64,000 bases of DNA from Nocardioides sp. dk884 (GTDB lineage Bacteria; Actinomycetota; Actinomycetes; Propionibacteriales; Nocardioidaceae): assembly GCF_009557055.1 (NCBI RefSeq), contig NZ_CP045649.1, forward strand, positions 2,455,501-2,519,500. The letters run 5' to 3'. The notes under the pieces are model-generated. The model saw only the letters and a list, made by a program, of their open reading frames with translations, ran no database searches and had not been told where the DNA came from. Shown piece after piece: positions 19,682 to 30,515 of the stretch; the stretch's first letter is position 1, and each line of letters begins with the position of its first letter. The position numbers and the translations under genes were made by a program.

Positions 19682-21367
19682 TCAGGCCTCGATGACCACC
19701 GGGATGATCATCGGACGACGACGGTGGGCGTTGCTGACCCAGCGCCCGATCGTGCGGCGCACGGTCTGCTGGAGCTGGTAGGTGTCGGTGTTGCCCTCGG
19801 TGATCGCACGGTTCAGCGCGTCGATGATCGGCTGCTTGATGTCCTCGAAGTCCGCGTCGGAGAAGGTGTTGCCCCGCGCGTGGATCTCCGGGCCGGACGC
19901 GACCTTGCCGCTGACCGAGTCGACCACGACGATGACCGAGACGAACCCCTCCTCGCCGAGGATCCGACGGTCCTTCAGGTCGGACTCGGTGATGTCGCCG
20001 ACCGAGGAGCCGTCGACGAAGACGTAGCCGCAGTCGACCTTGCCGGTGACCTTGGCGACCCCGTCGACGAGGTCGACCACGACGCCGTCCTCGGCGATGA
20101 CGACGTTCTCCACGCCGGTGGCCTTGGCGAGCTCGCCGTTGGCCAGCAGGTGCCGGATCTCGCCGTGCACCGGCATCACGTTGCGCGGCTGGACGATGTT
20201 GTAGCAGTACAGGAGTTCGCCGGCGCTGGCGTGCCCGGAGACGTGCACCATCGCGTTGCCCTTGTGCACCACCCGCGCGCCCCAGCGGGCCAGGCCGTTG
20301 ATGACGCGGTAGACGGCGTTCTCGTTGCCCGGGATCAGGCTCGAGGCGAGCAGGACGGTGTCGCCCTCCTCGATGTGCACGAAGTTGTGGTTGCGCTGGG
20401 CGATCCGGCTCAGCGCGCTCATCGGCTCGCCCTGCGAGCCGGTGGAGATCAGGACCTGGCGCTCGGGCGCGAGGTGCGCGAGCTCCTTGGCCTCGACCAG
20501 CACGCCCTCGGGGACGGTGAGGTAGCCCAGGTCGCGCGCGATCGCCATGTTGCGCACCATCGAGCGACCGACGTAGGCGACCTTGCGGTTGTGCGCCACG
20601 GCGGCGTCGAGGACCTGCTGCACACGGTGCACGTGGGAGGCGAAGCAGGCCACGATGATGCGCTGGGTGGACTCGCGGAACACCTGGTCGATGACCGGGG
20701 TGATGTTCTTCTCCGCCGGGGTGAACCCGGGCGTCTCCGCGTTGGTGGAGTCGGTGAGGAACAGGTCCACGCCCGCCTCGCCGAGGCGGGCGAAGGCGCG
20801 CAGGTCGGTGATCCGGCCGTCCAGCGGCAGCTGGTCCATCTTGAAGTCGCCGGTGTGCAGCACGACCCCGGCACCGGTGCGGATCGCGACCGCGAGCGCG
20901 TCGGGGATGGAGTGGTTGACCGCGACGAACTCGAGCTCGAAGGGCCCGAAGGTCATCGTGTCGCCCTCGCGCACCTGGTGGTGCACGGTCTGGCGCAGCC
21001 GGTGCTCGCGCAGCTTGGAGTCCAGCAGCGCGAGGGTCAGCTCGGAGCCGACCAGCGGGATGTCCTGGCGCTCGCGCAGGAGGTACGGCGTGGCGCCGAT
21101 GTGGTCCTCGTGCCCGTGGGTCAGCACCAGCGCCTCGATGTCCTCGAGGCGGTCGCGGATCGAGGAGAAGTCCGGGAGGATCAGGTCGACGCCGGGCTGG
21201 TGGTCCTCGGGGAACAGCACGCCGCAGTCGACGATCAGCAGGCGCCCGTCGTACTCGAAGACGGTCATGTTGCGCCCGACGTCGCCCAGGCCGCCGAGCG
21301 GGGTCACCCGAAGGCCTCCCTTGGCCAGTGCGGGCGGTGCGGACAGCTCGGGGTGGGAGTGGCTCAA
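19682..21367 (-). CDS. rnj: Ribonuclease J
   Basis: A 561-residue metallo-beta-lactamase/beta-CASP nuclease, an exo- and endoribonuclease for mRNA turnover and rRNA maturation. HGHEDH at residues 84-89 is the zinc motif; further ligands are in LHTGDFK and the C-terminal SGHAS-type motif (VHVSGHASAGEL). The full beta-CASP domain and C-terminal domain are present. The start codon is TTG (21367), 12 bases after the dapA stop, with AAGGAA upstream. The dapA-rnj order is conserved in actinobacteria, and cotranscription is likely. Confidence 0.95.
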   Translation of the reverse strand: MSHSHPELSAPPALAKGGLRVTPLGGLGDVGRNMTVFEYDGRLLIVDCGVLFPEDHQPGVDLILPDFSSIRDRLEDIEALVLTHGHEDHIGATPYLLRERQDIPLVGSELTLALLDSKLREHRLRQTVHHQVREGDTMTFGPFELEFVAVNHSIPDALAVAIRTGAGVVLHTGDFKMDQLPLDGRITDLRAFARLGEAGVDLFLTDSTNAETPGFTPAEKNITPVIDQVFRESTQRIIVACFASHVHRVQQVLDAAVAHNRKVAYVGRSMVRNMAIARDLGYLTVPEGVLVEAKELAHLAPERQVLISTGSQGEPMSALSRIAQRNHNFVHIEEGDTVLLASSLIPGNENAVYRVINGLARWGARVVHKGNAMVHVSGHASAGELLYCYNIVQPRNVMPVHGEIRHLLANGELAKATGVENVVIAEDGVVVDLVDGVAKVTGKVDCGYVFVDGSSVGDITESDLKDRRILGEEGFVSVIVVVDSVSGKVASGPEIHARGNTFSDADFEDIKQPIIDALNRAITEGNTDTYQLQQTVRRTIGRWVSNAHRRRPMIIPVVIEA

Positions 21368-21379
21368 GATGTGGGTTCC

Positions 21380-22273
21380 TTACTGCAGTAGATCGGCCGC
21401 GACCAGGGCCGCGCGCAGCGCGGCGACCTCGTCGTCGTCCAGCTCCACCAGAGGGGAGCGGACGCGCCGGTTGTCGAGTACGCCGAGGAGCTGGAGCGCT
21501 GCCTTGGCGGTGGTGGCTCCGTAGTTGGCGACGCCCATCACGGCGTCGATCGCGGGGAGCATCCGCGTGAAGATCTCGAGGGCCTTGACGGCGTCGCCGG
21601 CCCGGTAGGCGTCGTGCATGGCACGCAGCTCGTTGCCCATCACGTGTCCGCACACGGACACGAAGCCGGCGGCACCGTGCGCCAGCCAGCCGAGGTTGGC
21701 GATGTCGTCGCCGGAGTAGACGGCGTAGCCCATCTGCATGATGCGCACGCCGCGGGGCAGGTCGCCGACGGCGTCCTTGACCGCCACGACGCTCTCCCAG
21801 TCGGCCATCGCGGCGTAGGTCTCCAGGGAGATCTGGCTGCCGGTGCGACCGGGGATGTCGTAGAGCATGACGGGGAGCTCGGCGGCGTCGACGACCTGGC
21901 GGAAGTGCTGCAGGATGCCGCGCTGTCCGGGCTTGTTGTAGTACGGCGTCACCAGCAGCACGCCGTCGGCGCCGTTGCGCCGGGCCTGCTGGGCCAGCGC
22001 GATCGAGGTGCGGGTGTCGTTGGTGCCGACGCCGGCGACCAGGGTGGCGCGGTCGCCGACCGCGTCCTTCACGGCGGCGAGGATCTCGCCGTCCTCCGTG
22101 GGCGTCGTCGTGGGCGACTCGCCGGTGGTGCCGGAGACGACGAGGCCGTCGTGGCCGTTGTCGACGAGGTGGCGCGCGATGCGGGCGGTGCCGTCGAGGT
22201 CGAGTGAGCCGTCGGCGTGGAACGCAGTGGCCATCGCGGTGAGGACGGTGCCGAAGGGTGCAGCCGAGGTCAT
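21380..22273 (-). CDS. dapA: 4-hydroxy-tetrahydrodipicolinate synthase
   Basis: A 297-residue TIM-barrel enzyme condensing pyruvate with aspartate semialdehyde, the first committed step to diaminopimelate and lysine. The Schiff-base lysine is K166 (VVAVKDAVGD), Tyr138 lies in LYDIPGR, and the GTTGESPT pyruvate-binding loop is at about residues 48-55. Length is normal for the family. It is followed closely by rnj and preceded by the LLM oxidoreductase gene. Confidence 0.95.
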   Translation of the reverse strand: MTSAAPFGTVLTAMATAFHADGSLDLDGTARIARHLVDNGHDGLVVSGTTGESPTTTPTEDGEILAAVKDAVGDRATLVAGVGTNDTRTSIALAQQARRNGADGVLLVTPYYNKPGQRGILQHFRQVVDAAELPVMLYDIPGRTGSQISLETYAAMADWESVVAVKDAVGDLPRGVRIMQMGYAVYSGDDIANLGWLAHGAAGFVSVCGHVMGNELRAMHDAYRAGDAVKALEIFTRMLPAIDAVMGVANYGATTAKAALQLLGVLDNRRVRSPLVELDDDEVAALRAALVAADLLQ

Positions 22274-22316
22274 GCGGGCAAGGCTATCCCCCCACGACCC
22301 GCAGGAGCGCCACCGG

Positions 22317-23255
22317 TCACAGATGCGGCGCCACCTCGGCGGCCACCAGGCGCAGGTGGTCGAGGTCGGTGAGGTCGAGCACCTGCAGGTAGATCCGCTG
22401 GGCGCCGGCCTGCGCGTAGGCGCCGATCTTGTCCACGACCTCCTGCGGCGTGCCGGCCAGGCCGTTCTCGCGCAGCTCGGCCACCTCGCGCCCGATCGCG
22501 GCGGCGCGCCGGGCGATCTCGGCCTCGTCCTGACCCACGCACAGCACCAGGGCGTTGGACCAGGTCATCGTGGCGGGGTCGCGGTCGAGGTCCTCACAGG
22601 CGCGGGTGACCCGCGCGATCTGCGCCCGGGTCTCCTCGAGGTCGACGAACGGGAGGTTGAACTCGTCGGCGTAGCGGGCCGCCAGCGCCGGGGTGCGCCG
22701 CTTGCCGCGCCCGCCGATGAGCACCGGCGGGCCAAGGGTCTGCGTCGGCTTGGGCAGAGCGGGCGACCCGGTGACCGGGTAGTGGGTGCCGGCGTGCTCG
22801 AAGAGCTTGCCGACCGGGGTGCGCCACAGCCCGGTGATCACCGCGAGCTGCTCCTCGAAGCGGTCGAAGCGCTCGCGGGTGTCGGGGAACGGGATCGCGT
22901 ACGCCGCGTGCTCGGCGGCGAACCAGCCGGCGCCCAGGCCGAGCTCGACGCGGCCGCCGCTCATCTGGTCGACCTGCGCGACCTGGATCGCCAGCGGACC
23001 GGGGTGCCGGAAGGTCGCCGAGGTCATCAGCGTGCCGAGCCGGATGGTGCTGGTCTCGCGCGCCAGCCCGGCCAGCGTGGTCCACGCGTCGGTGGGCCCG
23101 GGCAGGCCGTCGCCGCCCATCGTCAGGTAGTGATCGGAGCGGAAGAACGCGCCGTACCCCAGCCGTTCGGCCTCCTGGGCGACCCGCAGCAGGTCGTCGT
23201 AGGTCGCGCCCTGCTGGGGCTCGGTGAACACACGCAGCTCGACACCGTTGCTCAT
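22317..23255 (-). CDS. LLM-class F420-dependent oxidoreductase
   Basis: A 312-residue luciferase-like TIM barrel. GAFFRSDHYLTMGG, STIRLGTLMTSATFRHP and GRVELGLGAGWFAAEH are typical of the actinobacterial F420-dependent LLM subfamily. The substrate is unknown, since members of this group reduce or oxidise very varied compounds. It lies between folA and dapA without obvious functional link. Confidence 0.85.
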   Translation of the reverse strand: MSNGVELRVFTEPQQGATYDDLLRVAQEAERLGYGAFFRSDHYLTMGGDGLPGPTDAWTTLAGLARETSTIRLGTLMTSATFRHPGPLAIQVAQVDQMSGGRVELGLGAGWFAAEHAAYAIPFPDTRERFDRFEEQLAVITGLWRTPVGKLFEHAGTHYPVTGSPALPKPTQTLGPPVLIGGRGKRRTPALAARYADEFNLPFVDLEETRAQIARVTRACEDLDRDPATMTWSNALVLCVGQDEAEIARRAAAIGREVAELRENGLAGTPQEVVDKIGAYAQAGAQRIYLQVLDLTDLDHLRLVAAEVAPHL

Positions 23256-23280
23256 GGCCCCACTCTGGCAGGCCGGTGGC

Positions 23281-23769
23281 TCAGCCGTGCACGCGCACCA
23301 GGTGGACCACGTCGAACCCGTCGTGGGCCTCGCGGGCGCTCTCGCGCCACTGCGCGCGGTCGAAGTCGGGGTAGCGGGTGTCGCCCTCGGGGCGCAGGTG
23401 CACCTCGCTGAGCACCTGCTCGTCGGCGACGGGGAGCGCGAGCGCGTAGACCGCCGCTCCCCCGGCGACGTAGGCGGTCAGCCCGCGCTCGCCCGCGAGC
23501 GCCAGCGCCTCGTCGAGGCCGTGGGCCACGAGCACGCCCTCGGCCGACCAGGACCGGTCGCGGGTGAGCACGATCGTGGTGCGCCCGGGCAGCGGGCGCC
23601 CGATCGAGTCGTACGTCGCGCGCCCCATGATCAGCGCGTGGCCCAGCGTCGTACGGCGGAAGTGGGCGAAGTCCTCCGGCAGGTGCCACGGGATCGTGCC
23701 GTCCGCGCCGATCACGCCGTTGTCGGCGACGGCCGCGATCAGCACGACCCGGGGCCGCTCAGACGGCAA
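23281..23769 (-). CDS. folA: Dihydrofolate reductase
   Basis: A 162-residue NADPH-dependent reductase regenerating tetrahydrofolate. Visible motifs are [22 protein letters not shown] (read in two parts; the Asp near 32 is the proton donor), [20 protein letters not shown] and the nucleotide-binding [13 protein letters not shown]. The start appears to be TTG at 23769, overlapping the thyA stop by 11 bases; a GTG 8 codons later would remove part of the first strand. It forms a thyA-folA pair, matching the dihydrofolate made by ThyA. Confidence 0.93.
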   Translation of the reverse strand: MPSERPRVVLIAAVADNGVIGADGTIPWHLPEDFAHFRRTTLGHALIMGRATYDSIGRPLPGRTTIVLTRDRSWSAEGVLVAHGLDEALALAGERGLTAYVAGGAAVYALALPVADEQVLSEVHLRPEGDTRYPDFDRAQWRESAREAHDGFDVVHLVRVHG

Positions 23770-24568
23770 CGGGGGCCTTGATCGCCGGGTGCGGGTCGTA
23801 GCCCTCGAGGGTGATGTGCTCGAGGTCGAAGGCGTCGAGCTCGGTCACCGCGGGGTCGAGGCGCAGTGTCGGCAGCGGCCGCGGCTCGCGGGTGAGCTGG
23901 AGGCGGGCCTGCTCGAGGTGGTTGCTGTAGAGGTGGGCGTCGCCGAAGGTGTGCACGAAGTCGCCGACCTCGAGGCCGGTCACCTGGGCGACCATGTGGG
24001 TCAGCAGCGCGTAGGAGGCGATGTTGAACGGCACGCCGAGGAACACGTCGGCGCTGCGCTGGTAGAGCTGGCACGACAGCCGGCCGGGGCCGTCGGCCTG
24101 CGGGGCGACGTAGAACTGGAACATCGTGTGGCACGGCGCCAGCGCCATGGACGGGATGTCGGCGACGTTCCAGGCCGACACGACGTGGCGGCGCGAGTCG
24201 GGGTCGGCGCGCAGCTGGGCGACGACCTGGGCGATCTGGTCGACGTGGCCGCCGTCCGGGGTCGGCCAGGAGCGCCACTGCCGCCCGTAGACCGGGCCGA
24301 GGTCGCCGTTCTCGTCGGCCCACTCGTCCCAGATCGAGATGCCGCGCTCGTGCAGCCACGCGACGTTGGTGTCGCCGCGCAGGAACCACAGCAGCTCGCC
24401 GAAGATCGAGCGGGTGTGCACCTTCTTGGTGGTCACCAGCGGGAAGCCGGCGGTCAGGTCGAAGCGGATCTGGTGTCCGAAGACCGACCGGGTGCCGGTG
24501 CCGGTGCGGTCGGACTTCTCCACACCCTCGTCGAGGATGCGCTGGACGAGGTCGAGGTAGGCGCGCAC
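23759..24568 (-). CDS. thyA: Thymidylate synthase
   Basis: A 269-residue enzyme converting dUMP to dTMP with methylene-tetrahydrofolate. The catalytic cysteine is C146 in [12 protein letters not shown], and the dUMP-phosphate arginines are in SDRTGTGT and [13 protein letters not shown]. The GTG start at 24568 gives [12 protein letters not shown], the usual N-terminus. It is coupled to folA by an 11-base overlap. Confidence 0.95.
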   Translation of the reverse strand: MRAYLDLVQRILDEGVEKSDRTGTGTRSVFGHQIRFDLTAGFPLVTTKKVHTRSIFGELLWFLRGDTNVAWLHERGISIWDEWADENGDLGPVYGRQWRSWPTPDGGHVDQIAQVVAQLRADPDSRRHVVSAWNVADIPSMALAPCHTMFQFYVAPQADGPGRLSCQLYQRSADVFLGVPFNIASYALLTHMVAQVTGLEVGDFVHTFGDAHLYSNHLEQARLQLTREPRPLPTLRLDPAVTELDAFDLEHITLEGYDPHPAIKAPVAV

Positions 24569-24577
24569 CGCGCGAGC

Positions 24578-25420
24578 CTAGCCGTCGGCGCCGGGCAGGA
24601 GCACGGTGCCGTCCACCGTGGTCGCCGTGTCGCCGCCCACCCAGATGGTGCCGTCCTCGGCGGTCTCGATGTGCACCCGGCCGCGCCGGCCCAGCGCGGT
24701 GCCCTGCGAGGCGACGTACGACGCGGGCAGGCGGGAGCCGGCCAGCCACTGGGCGAGCCCGGCGTTGAGGCTGCCGGTGACCGGGTCCTCAGGCATCCCG
24801 TAGCCGGGGCAGAACGCGCGCACCTCGATCTCCGCGTCGCTCGCGCCGGGCGGGTAGAGGCCGACGACGCCGATCTTGAGGTCGCCGAACGCCGCGAAGT
24901 CGGGCTGCAGGCCGATCACCGCCGTCGCGTCGCCGAGCTGGATCCCGACCCAGCCGGGGCCGTTGTCGATCCAGGCGCTGCCGACGATCTCGGCGACGTC
25001 GATGCGCAGCGCGCCGGCGATCCGCGCCAGGTCGGCGTCGGAGACCGGGCCGGAGCGCATCAGCGGCGGGGCCGCGAAGGCCAGCCGGTCGGTGCGCCGG
25101 ATCCGCACCAGACCCGCGCCGCACTCCTGCACCAGGTCCTCGCCCGCTGGTACGCCGCCGGCCTCGAGCCAGGCGTGCGCGCTGCCGAGCGTGGGGTGCC
25201 CGGCGAACGGCAGCTCGCCCCCCGGCGTCCAGATCCGCAGCCGGTAGTCGGCGCCCGGCTCGGTCGGGCGCAACAGGAACGTGGTCTCGGACAGGTTGGT
25301 CCAGCGCGCGAACGCCGCCATGTCGGCGTCACTGACGTCGTCGGCGTCGTGGACGACGGCGACCGGGTTCCCGAGCAGCGGGGCGGAGGAGAAGACGTCG
25401 ACCTGGCGGAAGCGGTGCAT
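24578..25420 (-). CDS. PhzF family isomerase/epimerase-like protein
   Basis: A 280-residue two-domain protein of the PhzF (diaminopimelate-epimerase fold) family. The conserved glutamate lies in NLSETTFLL near residue 44, with GHPTLGSAHAW near 76 and the second-domain motif DPVTGSLNAGLAQWL near 213. Most members have no assigned substrate. The ATG at 25420 is preferred; a GTG 9 bases upstream is possible. It ends 9 bases before thyA and is likely read through into it. Confidence 0.85.
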   Translation of the reverse strand: MHRFRQVDVFSSAPLLGNPVAVVHDADDVSDADMAAFARWTNLSETTFLLRPTEPGADYRLRIWTPGGELPFAGHPTLGSAHAWLEAGGVPAGEDLVQECGAGLVRIRRTDRLAFAAPPLMRSGPVSDADLARIAGALRIDVAEIVGSAWIDNGPGWVGIQLGDATAVIGLQPDFAAFGDLKIGVVGLYPPGASDAEIEVRAFCPGYGMPEDPVTGSLNAGLAQWLAGSRLPASYVASQGTALGRRGRVHIETAEDGTIWVGGDTATTVDGTVLLPGADG

Positions 25421-25449
25421 GCCCGGCACCGTACCCAGCCGCCGCTCGC

Positions 25450-25707
25450 TCAGGGGTGCAACGACATCGGGCCGTAGACCGCACGGTCGTGCTCGAAGAG
25501 CGTGACCGCGTCGACGCCGGCGGCGGCCAGGTCGGCCCAGATCTCACCGACCCAGGACTCGGCGTCGGCCTGGCTCTCGAAGCGCTGACCGGCGAGCTCG
25601 CCCTCGAGGCTCACCTCGGCGCCGCTGGAGTCCTCGGGGCGCCACCACCACGGCTGCTCGGCCGGGACGGGGGCGCGGAACGTCGGGGGCTGGTCGGGAA
25701 GGGACAC
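25450..25707 (-). CDS. Small conserved-type protein downstream of gcvT
   Basis: An 85-residue acidic protein with no recognised domain. It has a Pro-rich N-terminus, then PWWWRPEDSSG, an EGELAGQRFESQADAESWV segment and a C-terminal helix ending in DRAVYGP. No signal peptide or membrane segment. The GTG at 25707 begins 2 bases after the gcvT stop, so it is almost certainly translated from the gcvT mRNA. The amphipathic pattern and GC3 bias support coding. Function unknown. Confidence 0.7.
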   Translation of the reverse strand: MSLPDQPPTFRAPVPAEQPWWWRPEDSSGAEVSLEGELAGQRFESQADAESWVGEIWADLAAAGVDAVTLFEHDRAVYGPMSLHP

Positions 25708-25709
25708 GG

Positions 25710-26834
25710 CTACACCTCTCGCACGGACGGCTGGACGAACGGGGGCTTGGTCACCACGAAGGCCTCGCGGCGACCGCGGACGTCGACGCCGACCTCGGTG
25801 TCGACCTTGACCTGCGGCGGGAGGTAGGCCAGGCCCACCCCCTTGCGCAGCGACGGGGAGAACGTGCCGGAGGTGACCGCACCGATCGAGGCGCCGGAGG
25901 CGTCGGACTCCTCCGAGACAGCCATCCCGGGACGCGGGATGCCGCGCCCGGAGGACACGATCCCGCGCAGCACACGGCTCGGGCCGGCGGCGCGCTCGGC
26001 GAGCAGCGCCTCGCGACCCCAGAACGACGGCTTGTCCCAGCCGACCGCCCAGCCCAGGCGGGCCTGGACCGGGGTGGTGTCGAGGGTGATGTCCTGGCCG
26101 TGGAGCGGGTAGCCCATCTCGGTGCGCAGCGTGTCGCGCGCGCCCAGCCCGCAGGGCACGATGCCGCGCCGGTGCCCGGCGTCCAGGAGCGCGTCCCACA
26201 GCGGCACCGCCACGGCATACGGCGCGATGAGCTCATAGCCGCGTTCGCCGGTGTAGCCGCTGCGGCACACCACGACCCGCTCACCGCGGAACGGCGCGAT
26301 CGCGAAGGACATGTAGTCGTGGCCGACGGGCATGCCGAGCTCGGTCAGCACCTCGTCGGACTCCGGGCCCTGCACGGCGAGCACGACGTGGTCGCGGTGC
26401 TCGTCGAGGACGCTCACCCCGGGAGGCGCGTGCTCGGCCAGGCGGCGCGCGACCTCGGCGGAGTTCGACGCGTTGGGGACCAGGAGCACCTCGTCCTCGC
26501 CACGGAGGTAGACGATGAGGTCGTCGACGATCCCGCCGGTGGCGTCCTCGCAGCACAGCGTGTACTGCGCCTGACCGGGACGGATCCGGTCGAGGTCGTT
26601 GGTGAGCACGGAGTTGACGTACGCCGCGGCGCCGGGGCCGCGCACGACGAGCTTGCCCAGGTGGCTCACGTCGAAGAGGCCGACCCCGGTGCGGACCGCC
26701 TGGTGCTCCTTGACCACGCCGGTGGGGTACTCCAGCGGCATCAACCAACCGCCGAACTCGGCGAACTTCGCCCCGAGCTCGGTGTGGCGTTCGTGCAGCG
26801 GGGACCTGAGCAGCGGCGCAGTGGTTCCGACCAT
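25710..26834 (-). CDS. gcvT: Aminomethyltransferase, glycine cleavage T protein
   Basis: A 374-residue folate-binding enzyme that transfers the aminomethyl carbon from the lipoylated H protein to tetrahydrofolate. Conserved blocks include GWLMPLEYP, FDVSHLGKL, LTNDLDRI, CRSGYTGERGYEL and the CGLGARDTLRTEMGYPLHG segment. The other glycine-cleavage genes are not in the window. It is divergent from pepA, with only 42 bases between the starts. The neighbourhood matches the gcvT/pepB region of M. tuberculosis. Confidence 0.94.
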   Translation of the reverse strand: MVGTTAPLLRSPLHERHTELGAKFAEFGGWLMPLEYPTGVVKEHQAVRTGVGLFDVSHLGKLVVRGPGAAAYVNSVLTNDLDRIRPGQAQYTLCCEDATGGIVDDLIVYLRGEDEVLLVPNASNSAEVARRLAEHAPPGVSVLDEHRDHVVLAVQGPESDEVLTELGMPVGHDYMSFAIAPFRGERVVVCRSGYTGERGYELIAPYAVAVPLWDALLDAGHRRGIVPCGLGARDTLRTEMGYPLHGQDITLDTTPVQARLGWAVGWDKPSFWGREALLAERAAGPSRVLRGIVSSGRGIPRPGMAVSEESDASGASIGAVTSGTFSPSLRKGVGLAYLPPQVKVDTEVGVDVRGRREAFVVTKPPFVQPSVREV

Positions 26835-26876
26835 GGCGTCAACCTACCGTCGACGGCCACCGGTTAGCCTGCAACC

Positions 26877-28394
<1,518 letters not shown>

Positions 28395-28438
28395 CCCCAG
28401 CCCGCCGGGTCTCCGCCGGTCGGACGCGGGCGTGTCCG

Positions 28439-28530
28439 CTGGTCGAGCTTGTCGAGACGCGCCGTTGGACGCGCCACGGAACCGACCTCGCGGTCGAGCG
28501 CGGTCTTCGGTTGGTCGAGGCCGTCGACAC
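28439..28530. repeat. Two copies of a GGTCGAG..GTCGA motif
   Basis: CTGGTCGAGCTTGTCGAGAC at 28439 and TTGGTCGAGGCCGTCGACAC at 28511 share 15 of 20 bases. They lie in the 228-base gap after pepA, which holds no gene. The short partly palindromic form resembles dispersed intergenic repeats. Confidence 0.45.
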
Positions 28531-28580
28531 CCGGCGAGCCGGCCGAGATACCCCTCCCAAGCGACGCCTGGCATGACCGT

Positions 28581-28609
28581 GACCCCGCCAGGAGGAAGCT
28601 GGCGGGGTC
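28581..28609. terminator. Hairpin between convergent pepA and HNH gene
   Basis: An 11-bp perfect stem (GACCCCGCCAG) with a GAGGAAG loop lies between the convergent genes. It could stop transcription from either side. Confidence 0.7.
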
Positions 28610-28622
28610 CGGGGCGGTGGAC

Positions 28623-29933
28623 CTACTCGTCGGGCGGGTGCGCGGTGACGAGCCGGGTCTCGCCGCGGTCCTTCACGAGGTGGAGCCCGTGGGGCGAGCG
28701 CCAGAGGTACGTCGCGGCGTCGGTCTTGTCGTAGGTCCAACTCGTGTGGGTCTTTGCCCGGTGATGTCGGCGACAGAGCGGGGCGAGGTTGCACGAGCAC
28801 GTCGGGCCGCGTGTCGGGTCGGTGCCGTGAGCGACGACGTGGTCGGTGTCGCAGCGTCGGGCGAGGCGTTCGCACCACGGGAAGGCGCACACCGGCTGGG
28901 TGAGACGGGTCTGCTCGGTGAGGCGGTCGGGGACGGCGTAGGCGTCGGTGTGGTGATGGGCGTCCAGGTCGATGACCGGCTTGATGGTCACCTGGGCGTC
29001 ACCGCTGCACCAGTCGCGGACCTGCTCGGTGGAGACGATGGAGCGGGTCTCCTCGACCGTCGCGATGCCGGCCTCGTCGCGGGAGATCGCGGCGTGCGAC
29101 AGGTGCACGTGGATGACGACCTGCCGGGGCTTCACCACCGACGCGGCGCCCACACCCGCCTCGGCCGTCAGGTCCAGGGCGAGCTGACGCCGGGCCAGCT
29201 CACCGGCCGCCATCGACCGTCGGACGTCCAACGACTCCGTCGCGCCCAGAGCAGCCAGCTCCTCCGCGCCCTGGCGGATCGCGGTGTCCAGATCGAGCGC
29301 ATCGGCGAGGTCGAGCTCGCCCTCGACCCGCACGGTCCCGTCATGTGTCGCCTCACGGGTGTGCACGTCGAAGCGGCGTCCATCAGCGGCTTCACGGCGC
29401 TGCTTCTCGGCACCCTCGGGGTCGAACGTCACGCGGGCCTGGTCCACGAGCCGCTCGATGGTGGCCCAGCCGACCTTCCCGAGCCCGCCCGCGAGCTGGC
29501 GGTCCACGAAGTCGGCACCGTCGGGCGGGAGCGAGAGGGTCAGCTGCGCGAGCCGGCGGCCCTTCCAGACCGGGACCATGCCTGCCTTCATCTGCTTCCA
29601 GGTCCGCGGCAACCGGTGCGCGAGCTCGAGCGCGGACCCGACCAGCGCCCGGGCCGAGTCCGTCGACATGCCCAGCGCGGCGCCCAGCTCCATCGGCGCG
29701 AACTCCGCGACCAGCGGCGTCCCCTCACCCCCGAGCGGGACCGCCACCTCGCCGAAGATCCACCCGACGGTCGGTGTCTGCGTCGAGACCGACTCGGCTG
29801 GGTGCATCGCCGCCCACGCCAGCGCCGCCTCTAGGACCAGGAACTCCGCCCGCTGCACCGCAGCCCGCTGCGACTGTGCGAACGCCAGCACGGCAGCTGG
29901 GGTGTCGCAGTCGGGGAGCTCGTGGTCGGCCAT
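28623..29933 (-). CDS. DUF222 / HNH endonuclease (13E12-repeat type)
   Basis: A 436-residue protein with an N-terminal DUF222 region (about 15-290) and a C-terminal HNH nuclease motif near 335-395: CAFPWCERLARRCDTDHVVAHG, then CNLAPLCRRHHRAKTHTSW. Such 13E12-like proteins are abundant and multicopy in Nocardioides and mycobacteria and are suspected selfish elements; their biological role is not known. The catalytic histidines are intact. It stands alone. Confidence 0.85.
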   Translation of the reverse strand: MADHELPDCDTPAAVLAFAQSQRAAVQRAEFLVLEAALAWAAMHPAESVSTQTPTVGWIFGEVAVPLGGEGTPLVAEFAPMELGAALGMSTDSARALVGSALELAHRLPRTWKQMKAGMVPVWKGRRLAQLTLSLPPDGADFVDRQLAGGLGKVGWATIERLVDQARVTFDPEGAEKQRREAADGRRFDVHTREATHDGTVRVEGELDLADALDLDTAIRQGAEELAALGATESLDVRRSMAAGELARRQLALDLTAEAGVGAASVVKPRQVVIHVHLSHAAISRDEAGIATVEETRSIVSTEQVRDWCSGDAQVTIKPVIDLDAHHHTDAYAVPDRLTEQTRLTQPVCAFPWCERLARRCDTDHVVAHGTDPTRGPTCSCNLAPLCRRHHRAKTHTSWTYDKTDAATYLWRSPHGLHLVKDRGETRLVTAHPPDE

Positions 29934-30023
29934 GCCTCATTCTACTCGAACGCGCGTTCGATCGAAAGGCCGTGCGCGCCCTCGGAAGGTAAAGAAACCG
30001 ACGCGCCCCGCCGGGACCAGCGG

Positions 30024-30389
30024 CTACAGACCCTGCTGCTTCCGGCGCCGGTTGTAGTCGCGCATGCGCTGCGGGATGCCGACGACGGCGGCGTCGTACG
30101 ACGGGACCTGGAAGGTGTTGCAGAAGCGGTGCGCCCAGTCGACGGAGGGGACGCGGCGGCGCGTCCACTCGCCGTCGTGGGCGACGAGGAGCAGCGTCAC
30201 GTCACTGACGGCGGTCCGTGGCTCGACGAACCCCTCGACGCCGCGGCGCGCGGTGACCCACGTGCGCAGGTGCTCCTCGTCGACCTTGCTCGCTGCCCGG
30301 ACACTCGTCGAGCCGGTGCGGAACCCGTCCGCTGCCGGCTTGCTCATCCGGCCACCGGAGCGGCGGCGGAAGCGATCCATCAGACCCAT
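30024..30389 (-). CDS. Hypothetical protein divergent from lpd
   Basis: A 121-residue basic protein with no domain I recognise. It begins MGLMDRFRRRSGGRMSK, has a mixed central part (DVTLLLVAHDGEWTRRRVP) and ends in YNRRRKQQGL. No signal or membrane segment. The ATG at 30389 is 126 bases from the divergent lpd start. The central VTLLLVAHDGEW..VDWAHRFCN part looks like a folded, conserved domain. Function unknown. Confidence 0.7.
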   Translation of the reverse strand: MGLMDRFRRRSGGRMSKPAADGFRTGSTSVRAASKVDEEHLRTWVTARRGVEGFVEPRTAVSDVTLLLVAHDGEWTRRRVPSVDWAHRFCNTFQVPSYDAAVVGIPQRMRDYNRRRKQQGL

Positions 30390-30515
30390 GAGGCACAGTC
30401 TGCCTGCTCGCACCGCACTTGCGGAGCAGTTCGCCCCGCGCGACCCGGTGTGGACAGCGTGGCGGAAGGTGCGAAGATGGGGCCCCGCTCGCGCGGCACT
30501 CACGGAAGGAACACG

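Noticed and set aside
16395..21653. Very long minus-strand open frame across the M4 peptidase and RNase J genes
   Set aside because: It is in a shadow frame of both genes and encodes low-complexity sequence. The M4 and RNase J motifs lie in other frames.
26835..26876. Possible glycine riboswitch before gcvT
   Set aside because: Only 42 bases separate the divergent gcvT and pepA starts, too short for the aptamer.
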